From an uncultured Mycoplasmatota bacterium (GTDB taxonomy: Bacteria > Bacillota_I > Bacilli_A > RF39 > UBA660): a DNA stretch of 64,000 nucleotides. The stretch covers positions 1 through 64,000 of the forward strand of contig URHJ01000003.1 of assembly GCA_900547465.1 (NCBI GenBank), in the 5' to 3' direction. The notes under the pieces were generated by a model. The model made no database searches. It saw only the letters and a program-made list of their open reading frames with translations, and was not told the origin of the DNA. Position numbers and translations under genes: made by a program. Below, piece after piece: positions 54,034 to 63,480 of the stretch; position 1 is the stretch's first letter; the number at the start of each line of letters is the position of its first letter.

Positions 54034-54768
54034 ATGAATAGATTATATTTTTCATTTTTAATAACTGGAATTGCAGGTTTATCTACCCTACTTGGTATAA
54101 TACCTGTATTTATAAAGACAAAAAACAAGGATAATATTATTAATGCTTCTTTAGCTTTTGCGAGTGGTGTTATGCTTTCTGTTTCTTTATTTTCTCTTTT
54201 TCCGGAAAGTATTAATTTGTTACAAAGTAAGTACAATAATAAAGGTATTGTCGTAGTGGTGCTTTTATTTATAATAATTGGTGTTTTTCTTGCTAGTTTG
54301 ATTGATAAAGTATTTAAAAAAATAGATAACAAGTTATATAAACTTGGGGTTATTAATGCCCTAGCTTTAATGATTCATAATATTCCTGAAGGGATACTAA
54401 CTTTTAGTACTACAACGACTAATTTATCTTTAGGTATTACTCTAGCTTTATCAATAATGTTTCATAATATTCCTGAAGGAATAAGTATTTCGGTTCCGAT
54501 TTATTATTCAACTGGAAGTAAGAAAAAAGCCTTTTTATATACATTTATCTCTGGCTTTTCTGAAATATTAGGTGCGGTTATAACTTATTTATTTTTGTAT
54601 AAATATATATCTAATTCTTTTATTGGAATTATTTTATCATTAACAGTAGGTATAATGAGTTATATATCATTGAATGAATTATTACCTGGCGCTATTAAAT
54701 ACAATAATAAAAAGCTAACTGGTGTAGCTTTTGTGATTGGTTTTATATTTATGTTGTTTTTTAAATAA
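54034..54768 (+). CDS. ZIP family metal transporter
   Basis: 244 aa with about eight membrane segments. The two metal-site helices are clear: ALMIHNIPEGILTFST and LSIMFHNIPEGISISVP, each HNxPEG. Members import zinc, iron or manganese. The N-terminus matches ZIP TM1, so ATG 54034 is the likely start, yet no ribosome binding site precedes it. The 3' end overlaps the convergent YcxB-like gene by 8 bp. Confidence 0.92.
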   Translation: MNRLYFSFLITGIAGLSTLLGIIPVFIKTKNKDNIINASLAFASGVMLSVSLFSLFPESINLLQSKYNNKGIVVVVLLFIIIGVFLASLIDKVFKKIDNKLYKLGVINALALMIHNIPEGILTFSTTTTNLSLGITLALSIMFHNIPEGISISVPIYYSTGSKKKAFLYTFISGFSEILGAVITYLFLYKYISNSFIGIILSLTVGIMSYISLNELLPGAIKYNNKKLTGVAFVIGFIFMLFFK

Positions 54769-55321
54769 GAAAAAGACTTATGATAGCTAAGAGTAAACAT
54801 AATAATCTGAAACATAAATATAGATTTGTTTGTCTTACTTTCTTATTATTACATTTACTTAAGATATAATTTAAATCTTCATCTGTTATATCTTTTTTTA
54901 GTGCTATGACATTTTCATTATTATTTAAATTAAATATATATAATTTTTTTGATTTTAGAACTAAATTTATTTGATTATAATTATAAGTAATGTTTGAGGA
55001 TTTTTTCATATTATTACTATAGGTTATTTTTTCACTATCAAATACATATTGATAACAAGGAATATTTCCTCCATTTATTTCTAAAATACTATGGTATTGA
55101 AGAAACATTTTAATTATTGGTAATACTAAAATTAATATAATAATTAAAATGCTATAGGTTATTGATAAAAAATAATTTTTATTATAAATATCCATGTATA
55201 GAAATAATATCATTATTGTTAAGAGTGCATTTGATAACTTACTAGAATTAATATAACTGGTAAAAAACTCTTTATAAATTTCTTTATTAAGTTCTACTTT
55301 TGTAACTATTTTTCTTTTCAT
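54761..55321 (-). CDS. YcxB-like membrane protein
   Basis: 186 aa. An N-terminal basic segment, two membrane helices (about 30-75), a soluble domain with QYVFDSEKITYSN...YNYNQINLVLKSKKLYIFN typical of YcxB-like proteins, and a final hydrophobic helix (about 165-186). ATG 55321 is chosen with AGGTGA upstream (an in-frame GTG at 55330 overlaps it). Function unknown; it follows the 338-aa hydrolase by 9 bp. Confidence 0.75.
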   Translation of the reverse strand: MKRKIVTKVELNKEIYKEFFTSYINSSKLSNALLTIMILFLYMDIYNKNYFLSITYSILIIILILVLPIIKMFLQYHSILEINGGNIPCYQYVFDSEKITYSNNMKKSSNITYNYNQINLVLKSKKLYIFNLNNNENVIALKKDITDEDLNYILSKCNNKKVRQTNLYLCFRLLCLLLAIISLFLI

Positions 55322-55330
55322 TTTCTTCAC

Positions 55331-56347
55331 CTAATTATGAATTGCTTTTATCATTGAATCAATAATTGTATTGATGTAGGTAATGACTTTAGGGTCTACA
55401 CCTTTCATATTATTTACAATGTTTTTGATGTCATTGAATGTTAATTTAAATTCTTTAGAATATGATTTACCTACACTTTTGAATAGTGTTTCAAAGGTTA
55501 ATTTTACTTGTTCTTGATCTAGATCTTCAATTCCTTTTGTAGTACTTTCATGAAGTTGTTTGCTTATGTTTGATAATTTACTTTCGATAAAATATTCTCC
55601 ATAAGTATTCCAAGTTGTTGGATAATGTTCTTTAAAGGCATGTTCACTGCTTTTTACAACTGAATAATTTTTATTATTTAGAAGTATTCCTACTATGGAA
55701 TCTGTAGGGACAATATTTATTAATTTTTGTTGCATATTTTTATATTTTTCTGTCATAAATTCATTTAATCTAAAACCTGGTCCATCAAAGTTATATATTG
55801 CTTTTACCTTTTCTTGATTTTCAATTTCCATGGCGCTAACCATAGCTAAATTTCCTCCTTTGGAGTGTCCCACTACTACTATATCAGATGATGATGAAGC
55901 AACTTGTGATAAGTAATTTATAGCTAAGCTATGAGTATATGTTGGGTATTCATAGGCTAGTCTAAAGTTTTCTATCCAACCAATGAAGGAACCGTCTGTT
56001 CCTTGAAAACTAACAATTGTTTTTCCATCTATTTTAAATGTGCATGCGCCAAACTGGGTTTTTTCATTTTTTATTTTTAGAAAATCAGATACTATTAAGT
56101 CTTTATATCTTTTTGAATCTTTTATGATATTTAGAACTTCTAGAGCTTTAGGAATCATTAGTGATTTTTCATTCTCACTATAATTACTTAGTCTTTGATA
56201 TAATTTAGGAATTGATATATTATCGTTAAAAGACTTACTTGGTAGATATATTAAGATGGCACAAACTAAGTTATCCATTGTATTCCAATGAACATCTTTT
56301 AATGAAATATTTTTATAGTACTTTAAATAATCAATAATTGTATACAT
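55331..56347 (-). CDS. Mbeg1-like alpha/beta hydrolase (DUF2974)
   Basis: 338 aa. The lipase-like core has the nucleophile elbow VVGHSKGGNLAM near residue 160, preceded by SFQGTDGSFIGWIENF (oxyanion region) and followed by YNFDGPGF. These features match DUF2974/Mbeg1-like hydrolases of Firmicutes, often cytosolic and of unknown substrate. It lies 9 bp after the CmpB-like gene. Confidence 0.85.
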   Translation of the reverse strand: MYTIIDYLKYYKNISLKDVHWNTMDNLVCAILIYLPSKSFNDNISIPKLYQRLSNYSENEKSLMIPKALEVLNIIKDSKRYKDLIVSDFLKIKNEKTQFGACTFKIDGKTIVSFQGTDGSFIGWIENFRLAYEYPTYTHSLAINYLSQVASSSSDIVVVGHSKGGNLAMVSAMEIENQEKVKAIYNFDGPGFRLNEFMTEKYKNMQQKLINIVPTDSIVGILLNNKNYSVVKSSEHAFKEHYPTTWNTYGEYFIESKLSNISKQLHESTTKGIEDLDQEQVKLTFETLFKSVGKSYSKEFKLTFNDIKNIVNNMKGVDPKVITYINTIIDSMIKAIHN

Positions 56348-56356
56348 AACTTCCTC

Positions 56357-56995
56357 CTATTTAAATTTAACATAATTAAATCCTATATTTTTATAGACAT
56401 CATAGGCTCTTGGTAGATGAAATATTCTTGCGAATAAGAGATTATAAAATTCATCTATCATTATTATAGAGCATAATATAATACTTATGGCTAAGAATAT
56501 TTTTTTATTCATTTTCTGTGCTAGGTAAAAACACAATGGAATTACTACATATATTAGAAGAAGTCCCGAGATAGCAAAGAATGTAACGCTTCTTAGGCAA
56601 ACAAAACCGTTAATGTTTCCTAAATTTAGAATTTCATTATTATAGTCCCAACATCTTTTACCGTGTCCTATTATATACATTCCAAGTCCAGAAATATATT
56701 CGAGTATTCCAGTAGAAAAAAAGCTTATTAAAAATACTTTGAGAGGTTTTTTGCGAAATCTGTAAGTAAGTAGATAAATCATTATAGAACCTGTTGCATA
56801 AACGTTTATCCAGGGTAAGAAATTACCCCCTCTCCAATAGAATTTCTGCATTCCTCCATTAAAATAGTAAAAAATAAATTCATATAAAAATCCAAATATT
56901 CCAGTTATAACTATTAATAGACAAAATATTCCAATCCATGATAATTTATCGAATTTATAATCTTCATTTAGATATTTATTATACCATTTTTTCAT
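56357..56995 (-). CDS. ABC_trans_CmpB-type membrane protein
   Basis: 212 aa with about five membrane segments. GFLYEFIFYYFNGG, WINVYATGSIMIY and a GILEYISGLGMY...CWDYNNEILNLGNINGFVCL block are characteristic of the 'putative ABC transporter permease' family PF06541. No ATPase partner is adjacent. A TATAAT with a TTTCAA -35 lies just upstream, so it may start its own unit with the hydrolase and YcxB-like genes. Confidence 0.8.
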   Translation of the reverse strand: MKKWYNKYLNEDYKFDKLSWIGIFCLLIVITGIFGFLYEFIFYYFNGGMQKFYWRGGNFLPWINVYATGSIMIYLLTYRFRKKPLKVFLISFFSTGILEYISGLGMYIIGHGKRCWDYNNEILNLGNINGFVCLRSVTFFAISGLLLIYVVIPLCFYLAQKMNKKIFLAISIILCSIIMIDEFYNLLFARIFHLPRAYDVYKNIGFNYVKFK

Positions 56996-57066
56996 ACTTC
57001 AACGTCCTTACTGCTCTTTTATATACTATATTATACACTATAAGTATAAAATATTGAAAGCTATAT

Positions 57067-58230
57067 TTAACGATTTTTAGTTTGATTATACTTTGTTACT
57101 AATTCTTGGAAGCCTGTCTTTACCCTATCATCGTATTTCATTGGAATAACCACTTCTTCATAATAATCATTTAATTGTTTAGTAGTAACATAACCATTAG
57201 AGAGTTTTTGATCAAGTTTTTCTAAATCTTTTGTAAATTTTTCATAATCATCATCAGTATATTCTTCTAGACCTTTTTGAATTTTATATAATCCCTTATT
57301 TATACACTTAAATGGGATATCTTGTTCTTTCAAATACAAGTATTTATCAATTAAAACATCACAGCCGTTGCTTAATATAACTGCTCCCTTATATTTTGTT
57401 GTATCTCTATACAAAACGATTTCATTGCAAAGTATATTATTATAATCATATAATTTTTTATTAATTTCTAAATCTCTTTTTACATTCAATTCTTCTATCA
57501 TTTGAGGTGTTTCTATAGTTGTGACAACTCTCCAAAATTCATCTCCAGAACCGGTGTCAATATAACATTTCTTGCCATCTTTTTCTATCTCTTTTACAGT
57601 ATGGATTGATGGCTCTGAGGAATCTCCGGTAAAACAATCTTTTGGTGATGAAGCCAAATAATTATCATTGTTAACATCAACGACAAATATCAAACAACTA
57701 TCGCGATAAGCATTTAATTCTAAATTAGAAAATAGACTACATGATAGATATTTGGTACGGTGTTCTGAGTAATTATCATCACCTTTTAAGCCTGGTAAAA
57801 ATGACGAAGAATGACCGACTATCATAAATCTTTCTCCATTTACAATATCGTCAAAATTGGTTAAACTATTTTCCCAAACTTTTGATGTATACTCTCTTAA
57901 AGATTCTTCATATTTAAATATTTCTGACAAATCCTTGGAAAACTCAACGCCTAATTCGGAAGCATCTTCTGCATACTTACCGTTTTTAAAGCAATACTCA
58001 ACATTAGGGGCTGAAAGTAAATCATTAGTAATTTGATTCTGCACTTCTTCTAAATTTGAATACTTAATTCTAAAATCTAATAGTTTATCATAAAAATGCA
58101 AATATATAGCTTTATTAGAACTGTTTTTTGTTAAGTAGTCAAGATCAAAGTCTAACTGTTTTATATATTCTTTGACTGTTGTTGAGACACCATTAAGATC
58201 TTCTGATTTTGAGTAATTAAAATATCGCAT
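57067..58230 (-). CDS. Uncharacterised 387-aa protein downstream of ABC exporter
   Basis: Starts at ATG 58230 after GAGAAGG. No signal peptide or membrane segment. Recognisable features are limited: a helical first 110 residues, a middle beta-rich part with FMIVGHSSSFLPGLKG and VVDVNNDNYLASSPKDCF, and a helical end with Lys/Glu. No known family or catalytic motif is assigned. It lies 13 bp after the ABC exporter gene, suggesting a shared task. Confidence 0.7.
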   Translation of the reverse strand: MRYFNYSKSEDLNGVSTTVKEYIKQLDFDLDYLTKNSSNKAIYLHFYDKLLDFRIKYSNLEEVQNQITNDLLSAPNVEYCFKNGKYAEDASELGVEFSKDLSEIFKYEESLREYTSKVWENSLTNFDDIVNGERFMIVGHSSSFLPGLKGDDNYSEHRTKYLSCSLFSNLELNAYRDSCLIFVVDVNNDNYLASSPKDCFTGDSSEPSIHTVKEIEKDGKKCYIDTGSGDEFWRVVTTIETPQMIEELNVKRDLEINKKLYDYNNILCNEIVLYRDTTKYKGAVILSNGCDVLIDKYLYLKEQDIPFKCINKGLYKIQKGLEEYTDDDYEKFTKDLEKLDQKLSNGYVTTKQLNDYYEEVVIPMKYDDRVKTGFQELVTKYNQTKNR

Positions 58231-58243
58231 AAAATACCTTCTC

Positions 58244-59836
58244 TCATTTTTTATACAACATAGTATGATTTTTAAATATATATTCTTTGTTACAGATACT
58301 ACTAATTTTACTTCTATGGGAAACAATTATATAAGATTTATTGTGTAAATACTTGTTTAACATATTAATTATCTTTTCTTCTGATTCAGAATCTAAATTA
58401 GACGTAGGTTCATCAAAAAAGTAAAAATCTTTATCCAGTAGGATGCCTCTAATAATATTTAATCTTTGTTGTTGCCCAGCTGATAATTTGATTCCTTTTT
58501 GTCCAACCTTTGTATCTAATCCTTCTTCTAAATTATCAAACCATTCTTTTAGACCTGCTTCTTCTAATAGTCTTAGAATTTTTTCTTCTGATATTCTTTT
58601 ACCTAAAGTTAAATTTTCTCTGATTGATAAATCAAATAACACAACATCTTGGGAAATGTATATAACATCTAATTTTCTATTACTGATTTTTTTATTATCA
58701 ACTAATATTGTTCCGCTATCGATATTATAAAAATCGCTTAATATATTTAATACTGTAGTTTTTCCCTGGCCTGATTCCCCAGAAATACATATTTTATCTT
58801 TGTAATTCATTTCAAATTGAGGAATACTTATTTCAAAATTTCTACCTGGATATTTAAAAATACCATCTTTTATCTCTATTTTATTCCATTTACTAAGGAA
58901 CTCTTTTTTCTCTTTTTTGCCTATGATTTCCTCTATTTTTTTCTTGTTTATTTTATATTCAAATATACTATTAATATTTAATGATGTTGATTCTAATTTG
59001 CTTATTATGGTTCCTAGTATTGTAAAGAAGAAGACTATATATGAGATAACTTCTTTTCCTTCACTTTGCATACCTATAGCTGAGATAATAACTATTATAT
59101 ATAATAAATTTGTTAATAATGTAAAAATTGTTTTTTCATTTGCCTTCTTATCGTCATCTATTTGCATTTTTCTAATAAAGTTATCAAGTTTTTCTTCTAG
59201 TTTTTTGGATGTAAATTTGTCAACTCGTAGTCTGATAACTGTAAAAATATTTTGAATAAAGTCATCATACATAGAGTCATACTCACCTGCACTCATATAC
59301 ATTTCTTCAGTATATTTAACTCGTTTCTTTTGCATTGTATATCTAACGATAAAAGCAAGAATAAAGATAAATATGGAAATTAAAGCCATAATAGGTGATT
59401 TACTAAAGGCCATAACCAAGTATGAAATAACACCAATTAATAGTGGTAGAAATGAAGTTAAAAACATTTCTAACACACTAAGTAGAGTTGCTGCTGTCAT
59501 AGATATTGTTCTTTGTATATATGCGGTATGATAATCTGTAATATTTTTGGGATCAAGTTGTAAAAGTTTTAGATAATAATAATTTCTTATTTTATATTGT
59601 GTAGACCAAACAAAATTTTCATAGTAATGATTGTATAACCAATTAGATATTAATGAAATCATATATAACATTATTAAACTTATTAATAGTATATATAATT
59701 TATTTGAAGTTACAGGACTAACTAGTAGTGATGAAACACAAAAAGATATAGCATATATACTTAAATTGTAAATTATACTAAAGAATAAAACTAATATCAT
59801 TTTTTTCTTATCAATTATTTTTAAATATTCCTTCAT
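58244..59836 (-). CDS. ABC exporter, fused permease and ATPase
   Basis: 530 aa. Six membrane helices in residues 1-290 (type IV exporter fold), then the ATPase: Walker A GESGQGKTT near residue 355, Q-loop ISQDVVLF, signature LSAGQQQRLN, Walker B FYFFDEPTS and switch His in IVSHRSK. Half-transporter that should dimerise. Substrate unknown; the lack of a C39 peptidase domain argues against a classic bacteriocin maturation exporter. Confidence 0.9.
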   Translation of the reverse strand: MKEYLKIIDKKKMILVLFFSIIYNLSIYAISFCVSSLLVSPVTSNKLYILLISLIMLYMISLISNWLYNHYYENFVWSTQYKIRNYYYLKLLQLDPKNITDYHTAYIQRTISMTAATLLSVLEMFLTSFLPLLIGVISYLVMAFSKSPIMALISIFIFILAFIVRYTMQKKRVKYTEEMYMSAGEYDSMYDDFIQNIFTVIRLRVDKFTSKKLEEKLDNFIRKMQIDDDKKANEKTIFTLLTNLLYIIVIISAIGMQSEGKEVISYIVFFFTILGTIISKLESTSLNINSIFEYKINKKKIEEIIGKKEKKEFLSKWNKIEIKDGIFKYPGRNFEISIPQFEMNYKDKICISGESGQGKTTVLNILSDFYNIDSGTILVDNKKISNRKLDVIYISQDVVLFDLSIRENLTLGKRISEEKILRLLEEAGLKEWFDNLEEGLDTKVGQKGIKLSAGQQQRLNIIRGILLDKDFYFFDEPTSNLDSESEEKIINMLNKYLHNKSYIIVSHRSKISSICNKEYIFKNHTMLYKK

Positions 59837-59846
59837 AAAAAGCTCC

Positions 59847-60761
59847 TTATTTATTATAGTTTAACAATGATAATTTTAATTTGTCATAAGCCTTCGTTTC
59901 AAGTTTTGATTTTTTCTTTAATTTTTCAAACTCACTATTTAAAAGTAGAAATTCCTCTCTTGCACTCATAGCGTGATCTGATATACACATTTTTCCTATA
60001 AAGCAAGAAAACATAATTCTATAGATAAGGGCACATTTTTCTTTTTTATTAACACAATTTTCATACTCGCCTTTAGGAAGTATTTCATAACCTAATTTTT
60101 TTAACACATCATAGCCTTCAATAATAGCGTCCATAATTAGTAGTGAGTACTCTTTATCTTTTTTTAGACGTTTTAAATCTCCATCTACTTTGTAGCTTGC
60201 GAAAACTAGTGGCAATACTGCGCAACCATGTGTTTTTAGATAATCATTCATTTTATTTTCGATGATTGCTTTTACTTTTGTTTCTTTAAATATTGATTTT
60301 ATAAATTCATCATCTGTATTCTTACCATCAATTCTACCTATGGTAATCTTATTTAAGCAAACTGAGTTTATGTAACCATCATATTTTTTTCCTGCTGCCA
60401 TGAAGAATGCAAATAAAACATTTTTATCTTTAATTTTTGCGTATTTTTCAGCATTTAAATTATTACCAACTAGAACTACATTTTTACTTTTGTTATTTTC
60501 TATTATAGGAATAATGGTATCTAGTTGAGAACATCTAGAAACAATAAAGATTACATCATAAATATCATCATCTTCTAATTTGCTTATTGCTTTAAAGTGA
60601 TCTGTAGTTTTTCTTCCAAGTTTATGTTTTATTACTAAACCATATTTTTTTAGATTTTCGTATGTTTTATTTCTAGCTAATAAAACAACATCATTACCTT
60701 TTTTTATTGAATGTGTTAGGTTAGATCCAAGGACTCCTGCACCTATTACTAAAATCCTCAT
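59847..60761 (-). CDS. Ketopantoate reductase-like (PanE/ApbA) oxidoreductase
   Basis: 304 aa. N-terminal Rossmann fold with GAGVLGSNLTHSI (residues 7-19) for NADPH, LLARNKTYENL near 30, and VLVGNNLNAEKYAK near 95. The C-terminal helical domain is divergent from PanE and lacks an obvious catalytic Lys match, so it may act on another 2-keto acid. Ribosome binding site AAAGGAGATGTAAA. Confidence 0.75.
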   Translation of the reverse strand: MRILVIGAGVLGSNLTHSIKKGNDVVLLARNKTYENLKKYGLVIKHKLGRKTTDHFKAISKLEDDDIYDVIFIVSRCSQLDTIIPIIENNKSKNVVLVGNNLNAEKYAKIKDKNVLFAFFMAAGKKYDGYINSVCLNKITIGRIDGKNTDDEFIKSIFKETKVKAIIENKMNDYLKTHGCAVLPLVFASYKVDGDLKRLKKDKEYSLLIMDAIIEGYDVLKKLGYEILPKGEYENCVNKKEKCALIYRIMFSCFIGKMCISDHAMSAREEFLLLNSEFEKLKKKSKLETKAYDKLKLSLLNYNK

Positions 60762-60799
60762 TTTACATCTCCTTTGACAATTTTATCTTTATTAGTAAA

Positions 60800-61756
60800 T
60801 TATAACATAGTTTTTGTCATTTTTTTAGGTTTAGAATCAAGATTATTAAAACTATAACCTTTGTTTTTAAGTAACTTTATTCCTAATTCTATTCCTAGAT
60901 CAATGTCATCTTTATCCATTGGAACTCTTCCTCTTAAATTAAGTAATAAATTCTTCTCTTCTTCATTAATTGTAGCCTTTGAAAATTCATCTCTTATAAT
61001 ATCTAAGTAAGTAGGCAGTGAACATTTTATATTAGATCTAGCCGCAATTAGATATAAATTATTGAATGTATTAGAAATTGATAATTCCTCATTTTCCCAG
61101 CCTTTTTCTAACATAAAGTCTCCTCCGCCTAGTTTGCAATTACTAATTCCTGTACCTTTTTCTAAATCGTATAGGCTTATTAGCTTTGCTATTACACAGG
61201 TATTTACTATACTTTCTTGTTCTTTAGTAAATGGTACAAATCTATAATAAGGTTCTGGTACATACATTCCCCAGGTATTATAACTAGCAACACATCTTGC
61301 TTGATTAATATATGGAGTAACATATAATTCTTGGTCTTTATCACAAAAATAATCGATAGGATTAATTACTCTTTGATCTTTTTTTGCTAACAATTTTAAG
61401 TTTTCATATTCTTTTTTGACAGTTTCAAACTTTTCTTTTGGTTGTTTAACAAGTAGTGTTTCTATGTAATTGTTAGAATTATTTTTTAGAATATAAACAA
61501 TTTCTGTTTTTCCATAGTTTATAAATGTTAATTCTAAATTACTGATTGAGGTTTTATTTCTTTTTGCGAAGCGTTCCATATATTTATGTAGGAGGTTTTC
61601 TATTTTTTCGTATTCGGTATATTTATCTTGATTACTATTTGTTTCTATGTATCCATAATGCATGTTAACGATACCTTTGTTTTCTTTATCATCACAATCT
61701 TCTAGAACCCATTGTTTTAATGTTTTACTAACTTTTTTTAATTCTTTTTGATTCAT
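60800..61756 (-). CDS. Possible kinase-fold protein, uncharacterised
   Basis: 318 aa, soluble. The middle has a pattern loosely like aminoglycoside-phosphotransferase/protein-kinase folds: a beta-rich segment with TLLVKQPKEKFETVKKEYENLKLL, a hinge-like ELYVTPYIN, and a later GISNCKLGGGDFML block. No classic HxD or DFG is seen, so the assignment is weak and no function is claimed. AAAGGAG precedes the ATG; promoter TTAACG-18-TACAAT at 61781-61810. Confidence 0.6.
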   Translation of the reverse strand: MNQKELKKVSKTLKQWVLEDCDDKENKGIVNMHYGYIETNSNQDKYTEYEKIENLLHKYMERFAKRNKTSISNLELTFINYGKTEIVYILKNNSNNYIETLLVKQPKEKFETVKKEYENLKLLAKKDQRVINPIDYFCDKDQELYVTPYINQARCVASYNTWGMYVPEPYYRFVPFTKEQESIVNTCVIAKLISLYDLEKGTGISNCKLGGGDFMLEKGWENEELSISNTFNNLYLIAARSNIKCSLPTYLDIIRDEFSKATINEEEKNLLLNLRGRVPMDKDDIDLGIELGIKLLKNKGYSFNNLDSKPKKMTKTML

Positions 61757-61780
61757 TTTTTATATACTCCTTTGGTGGTT

Positions 61781-61810
61781 ATTGTATCACAATTTCTATT
61801 CTTTCGTTAA
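61781..61810 (-). promoter_or_regulatory. Promoter of the 61.8-55 kb minus-strand run
   Basis: On the minus strand, TTAACG (61805-61810), 18 bp, TACAAT (61781-61786). Confidence 0.55.
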
Positions 61811-61850
61811 CTTCATTATACTTTTTATCACTTACTTACTAAAATAAGAA

Positions 61851-61879
61851 AAGATATACTTCTTAAAAAAGTATATCTT
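61851..61879 (-). terminator. Terminator of Nudix gene
   Basis: An 11-bp perfect stem AAGATATACTT/AAGTATATCTT with a 7-base loop, followed on the minus strand by a T-rich run. Confidence 0.75.
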
Positions 61880-61921
61880 CATATGCAGATAAAATTTATT
61901 TTAACTAATTATTAATGCCTT

Positions 61922-62344
61922 TTATCTTGCCTTATTAATATAATCATCTATAAATTTTTTAGATGGCGTATATATATTTTCTGGTAAAGCATCTAGACTA
62001 AACCATTCCCATTTATCTTCTTTTTCTGGTTCCATAGCAGTTAATTCTCCGCTTGAAGATTTTGCAATTACTTGTAGTGTTACAAAGTGTCTATCTGTTG
62101 CGATATCATCAGATGCTCCGAATAATTCCAAATCATCTATATCGAGATTAGTTTCTTCTTTTATTTCTCTCTTTGCTCCTTCAAACATAGTTTCAAACAT
62201 CTCTTGTTTACCACCTGGAAGAGACCAACAATCGCCTTCTTGGATACCGCCTGTATCTTTTCTTTTTGATAATCTATGTCCAAGTAACACTTTATTATCT
62301 TTTAAAATCATTACACCTATTCCAACTCTAACAACATTATTCAT
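61922..62344 (-). CDS. Nudix hydrolase
   Basis: 140 aa. The Nudix box GGKQEMFETMFEGAKREIKEET follows the GX5EX7REUXEEXGU pattern (residues about 44-65). WSLPGG before it and the DRHFVTLQVIA strand resemble the MutT/NUDT15-like group acting on nucleoside di- or triphosphates. AAGGGTGATTTT precedes the ATG. Own terminator. Confidence 0.93.
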   Translation of the reverse strand: MNNVVRVGIGVMILKDNKVLLGHRLSKRKDTGGIQEGDCWSLPGGKQEMFETMFEGAKREIKEETNLDIDDLELFGASDDIATDRHFVTLQVIAKSSSGELTAMEPEKEDKWEWFSLDALPENIYTPSKKFIDDYINKAR

Positions 62345-62445
62345 AAAATCACCCTTTCAAATTGTCACTTTTTTCTACTAAAATATATAGAATCATCTAG
62401 GTTTTTCAACTGTGTTTTATATATAATATCTTATCATAAATTTTA

Positions 62446-63321
62446 TTAATTATCTATACTACAATTATTTATTACATCTTTTAATAGATTTTCTATTTCG
62501 TTCTTATTTTCTATTTCATGTATTCCAAAACATCTCTTTCCTAAATCTTTAAAAGATGCTCCGCAGTGAAAAACTATTTTTCTATCTATAATTATAAATC
62601 TATCATGATAGGAATCATTATTTATGAATGTGATATTATTATATTGTTTTAAATTATCATTTATATTTGATGAAATAACTATTATCTTTTTATTAATACT
62701 TCTAAGCTCATCTAACAGTACTTTTCCTATATAGTTATCTATAATTATTATTTCATCTTTGGCTACATTAAATATCTCTAATAGTACTGAATAAGCATCA
62801 TAAATATCACCTTTAAAAAATATAGAATCTTTTGTTATTTCTTGGGGATTAAATTTATCAAACAATTCATCTATTTTTCTTGTATTATTATCAACTTTTT
62901 CTTCTAAAAGTAAAAATCTCCTAGGTAATATATTTTTATTATAGTTAATGTAATGTCTCATCTTTACAAATGTATCCATTATTCTAATACTTACTTCAGT
63001 AGCTGTTTTTGATTTTAAAATTGTTGCGAGCATATATACGCCTTGTTCTGTAAATACTCTAGGATTTGATCTTGACATATTACCTATATTTGTGGTCAAA
63101 AATTTTGACCGCAAATTTTCCTTTTCCTAATTACTCAAAATAAAACTATACCTGCTTGGAAATTTATCTGGATTATTCTTAACTGCTTGATTGATTTCTT
63201 TAGTTCCATTTTTACAATTATATAATTTTGCTAAATCAGAATCTAACATTACCTCCTTTTCGTCAATTTCATAAATCATATTTTCGATGATTATTACATC
63301 TTTTTCTGCCATTTCATTCAT
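62446..63321 (-). pseudogene. ORF6N-domain protein interrupted by an in-frame TAG
   Basis: Two in-frame pieces separated by a single TAG codon at 63127-63129. Piece 1 (64 aa) is the start of an ORF6N domain (VMLDSDLAKLYNCKNGTKEINQAVKNN...FPSRYSFILSN). Reading through the TAG gives EKENLRSKFLTTNI...PRVFTEQGVYMLATIL, the rest of ORF6N, followed by a coiled linker and a C-terminal region with HDRFIIIDRKIVFHCGASFKDLG, a single phospholipase-D-like motif. No shift or deletion is needed, so this is a recent nonsense mutation or a read-through site. The ribosome binding site AAGGAGGTTAAAGT is strong. Confidence 0.85.
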
Positions 63322-63343
63322 ACTTTAACCTCCTTCTTTGAAT

Positions 63344-63386
63344 AAAAAAAGAGATATCCCCTTCATCCTATTAAAAGGGATATCCC
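63344..63386 (-). terminator. Leader terminator upstream of ORF6N gene
   Basis: On the minus strand, a 10-bp stem GGGATATCCC/GGGATATCTC (one G-T pair) with a 16-base loop, then seven T, ending about 20 bases before the ORF6N start codon. It should act as an attenuator. Confidence 0.85.
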
Positions 63387-63474
63387 GCAGCATGTAATAA
63401 TTCTTCCTTGCCTTAAAGAATTAGAACCTTAACGTCCAAATTGTCATATTAACTCATGGCAAGATAATTAATAC
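63344..63474 (-). ncRNA. Structured leader RNA of unknown class (riboswitch-like)
   Basis: From the predicted start near 63474 to the terminator, the RNA holds a hairpin TAATTCTT/AAGAATTA (63398-63423) with a 10-base loop TAAGGCAAGG. The loop sequence GGCAAG can pair with upstream CTTGCC (63458-63463), giving a possible pseudoknot. It then runs into an intrinsic terminator. I could not match it to T-box, SAM, preQ1, purine, THF or TPP consensus sequences. Confidence 0.55.
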
Positions 63475-63480
63475 AGTTAG

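Noticed and set aside
53988..54332. Minus-strand frame opposite the ZIP transporter
   Set aside because: The ZIP metal-site motifs are on the plus strand; the reverse frame lacks a ribosome binding site and family match.
61060..61250. Plus-strand frame inside the 318-aa gene
   Set aside because: No ribosome binding site and no recognisable product; antisense shadow.
63127..63129. TAG as a sense codon in this organism
   Set aside because: TAG ends the transglutaminase-like gene (2606) and the response regulator gene (41723), so it is a normal stop; recoding genome-wide is not supported.
63344..63474. Leader upstream of ORF6N as a T-box
   Set aside because: The GGTGG-ACCGCG T-box sequence seen in the other two leaders is absent.
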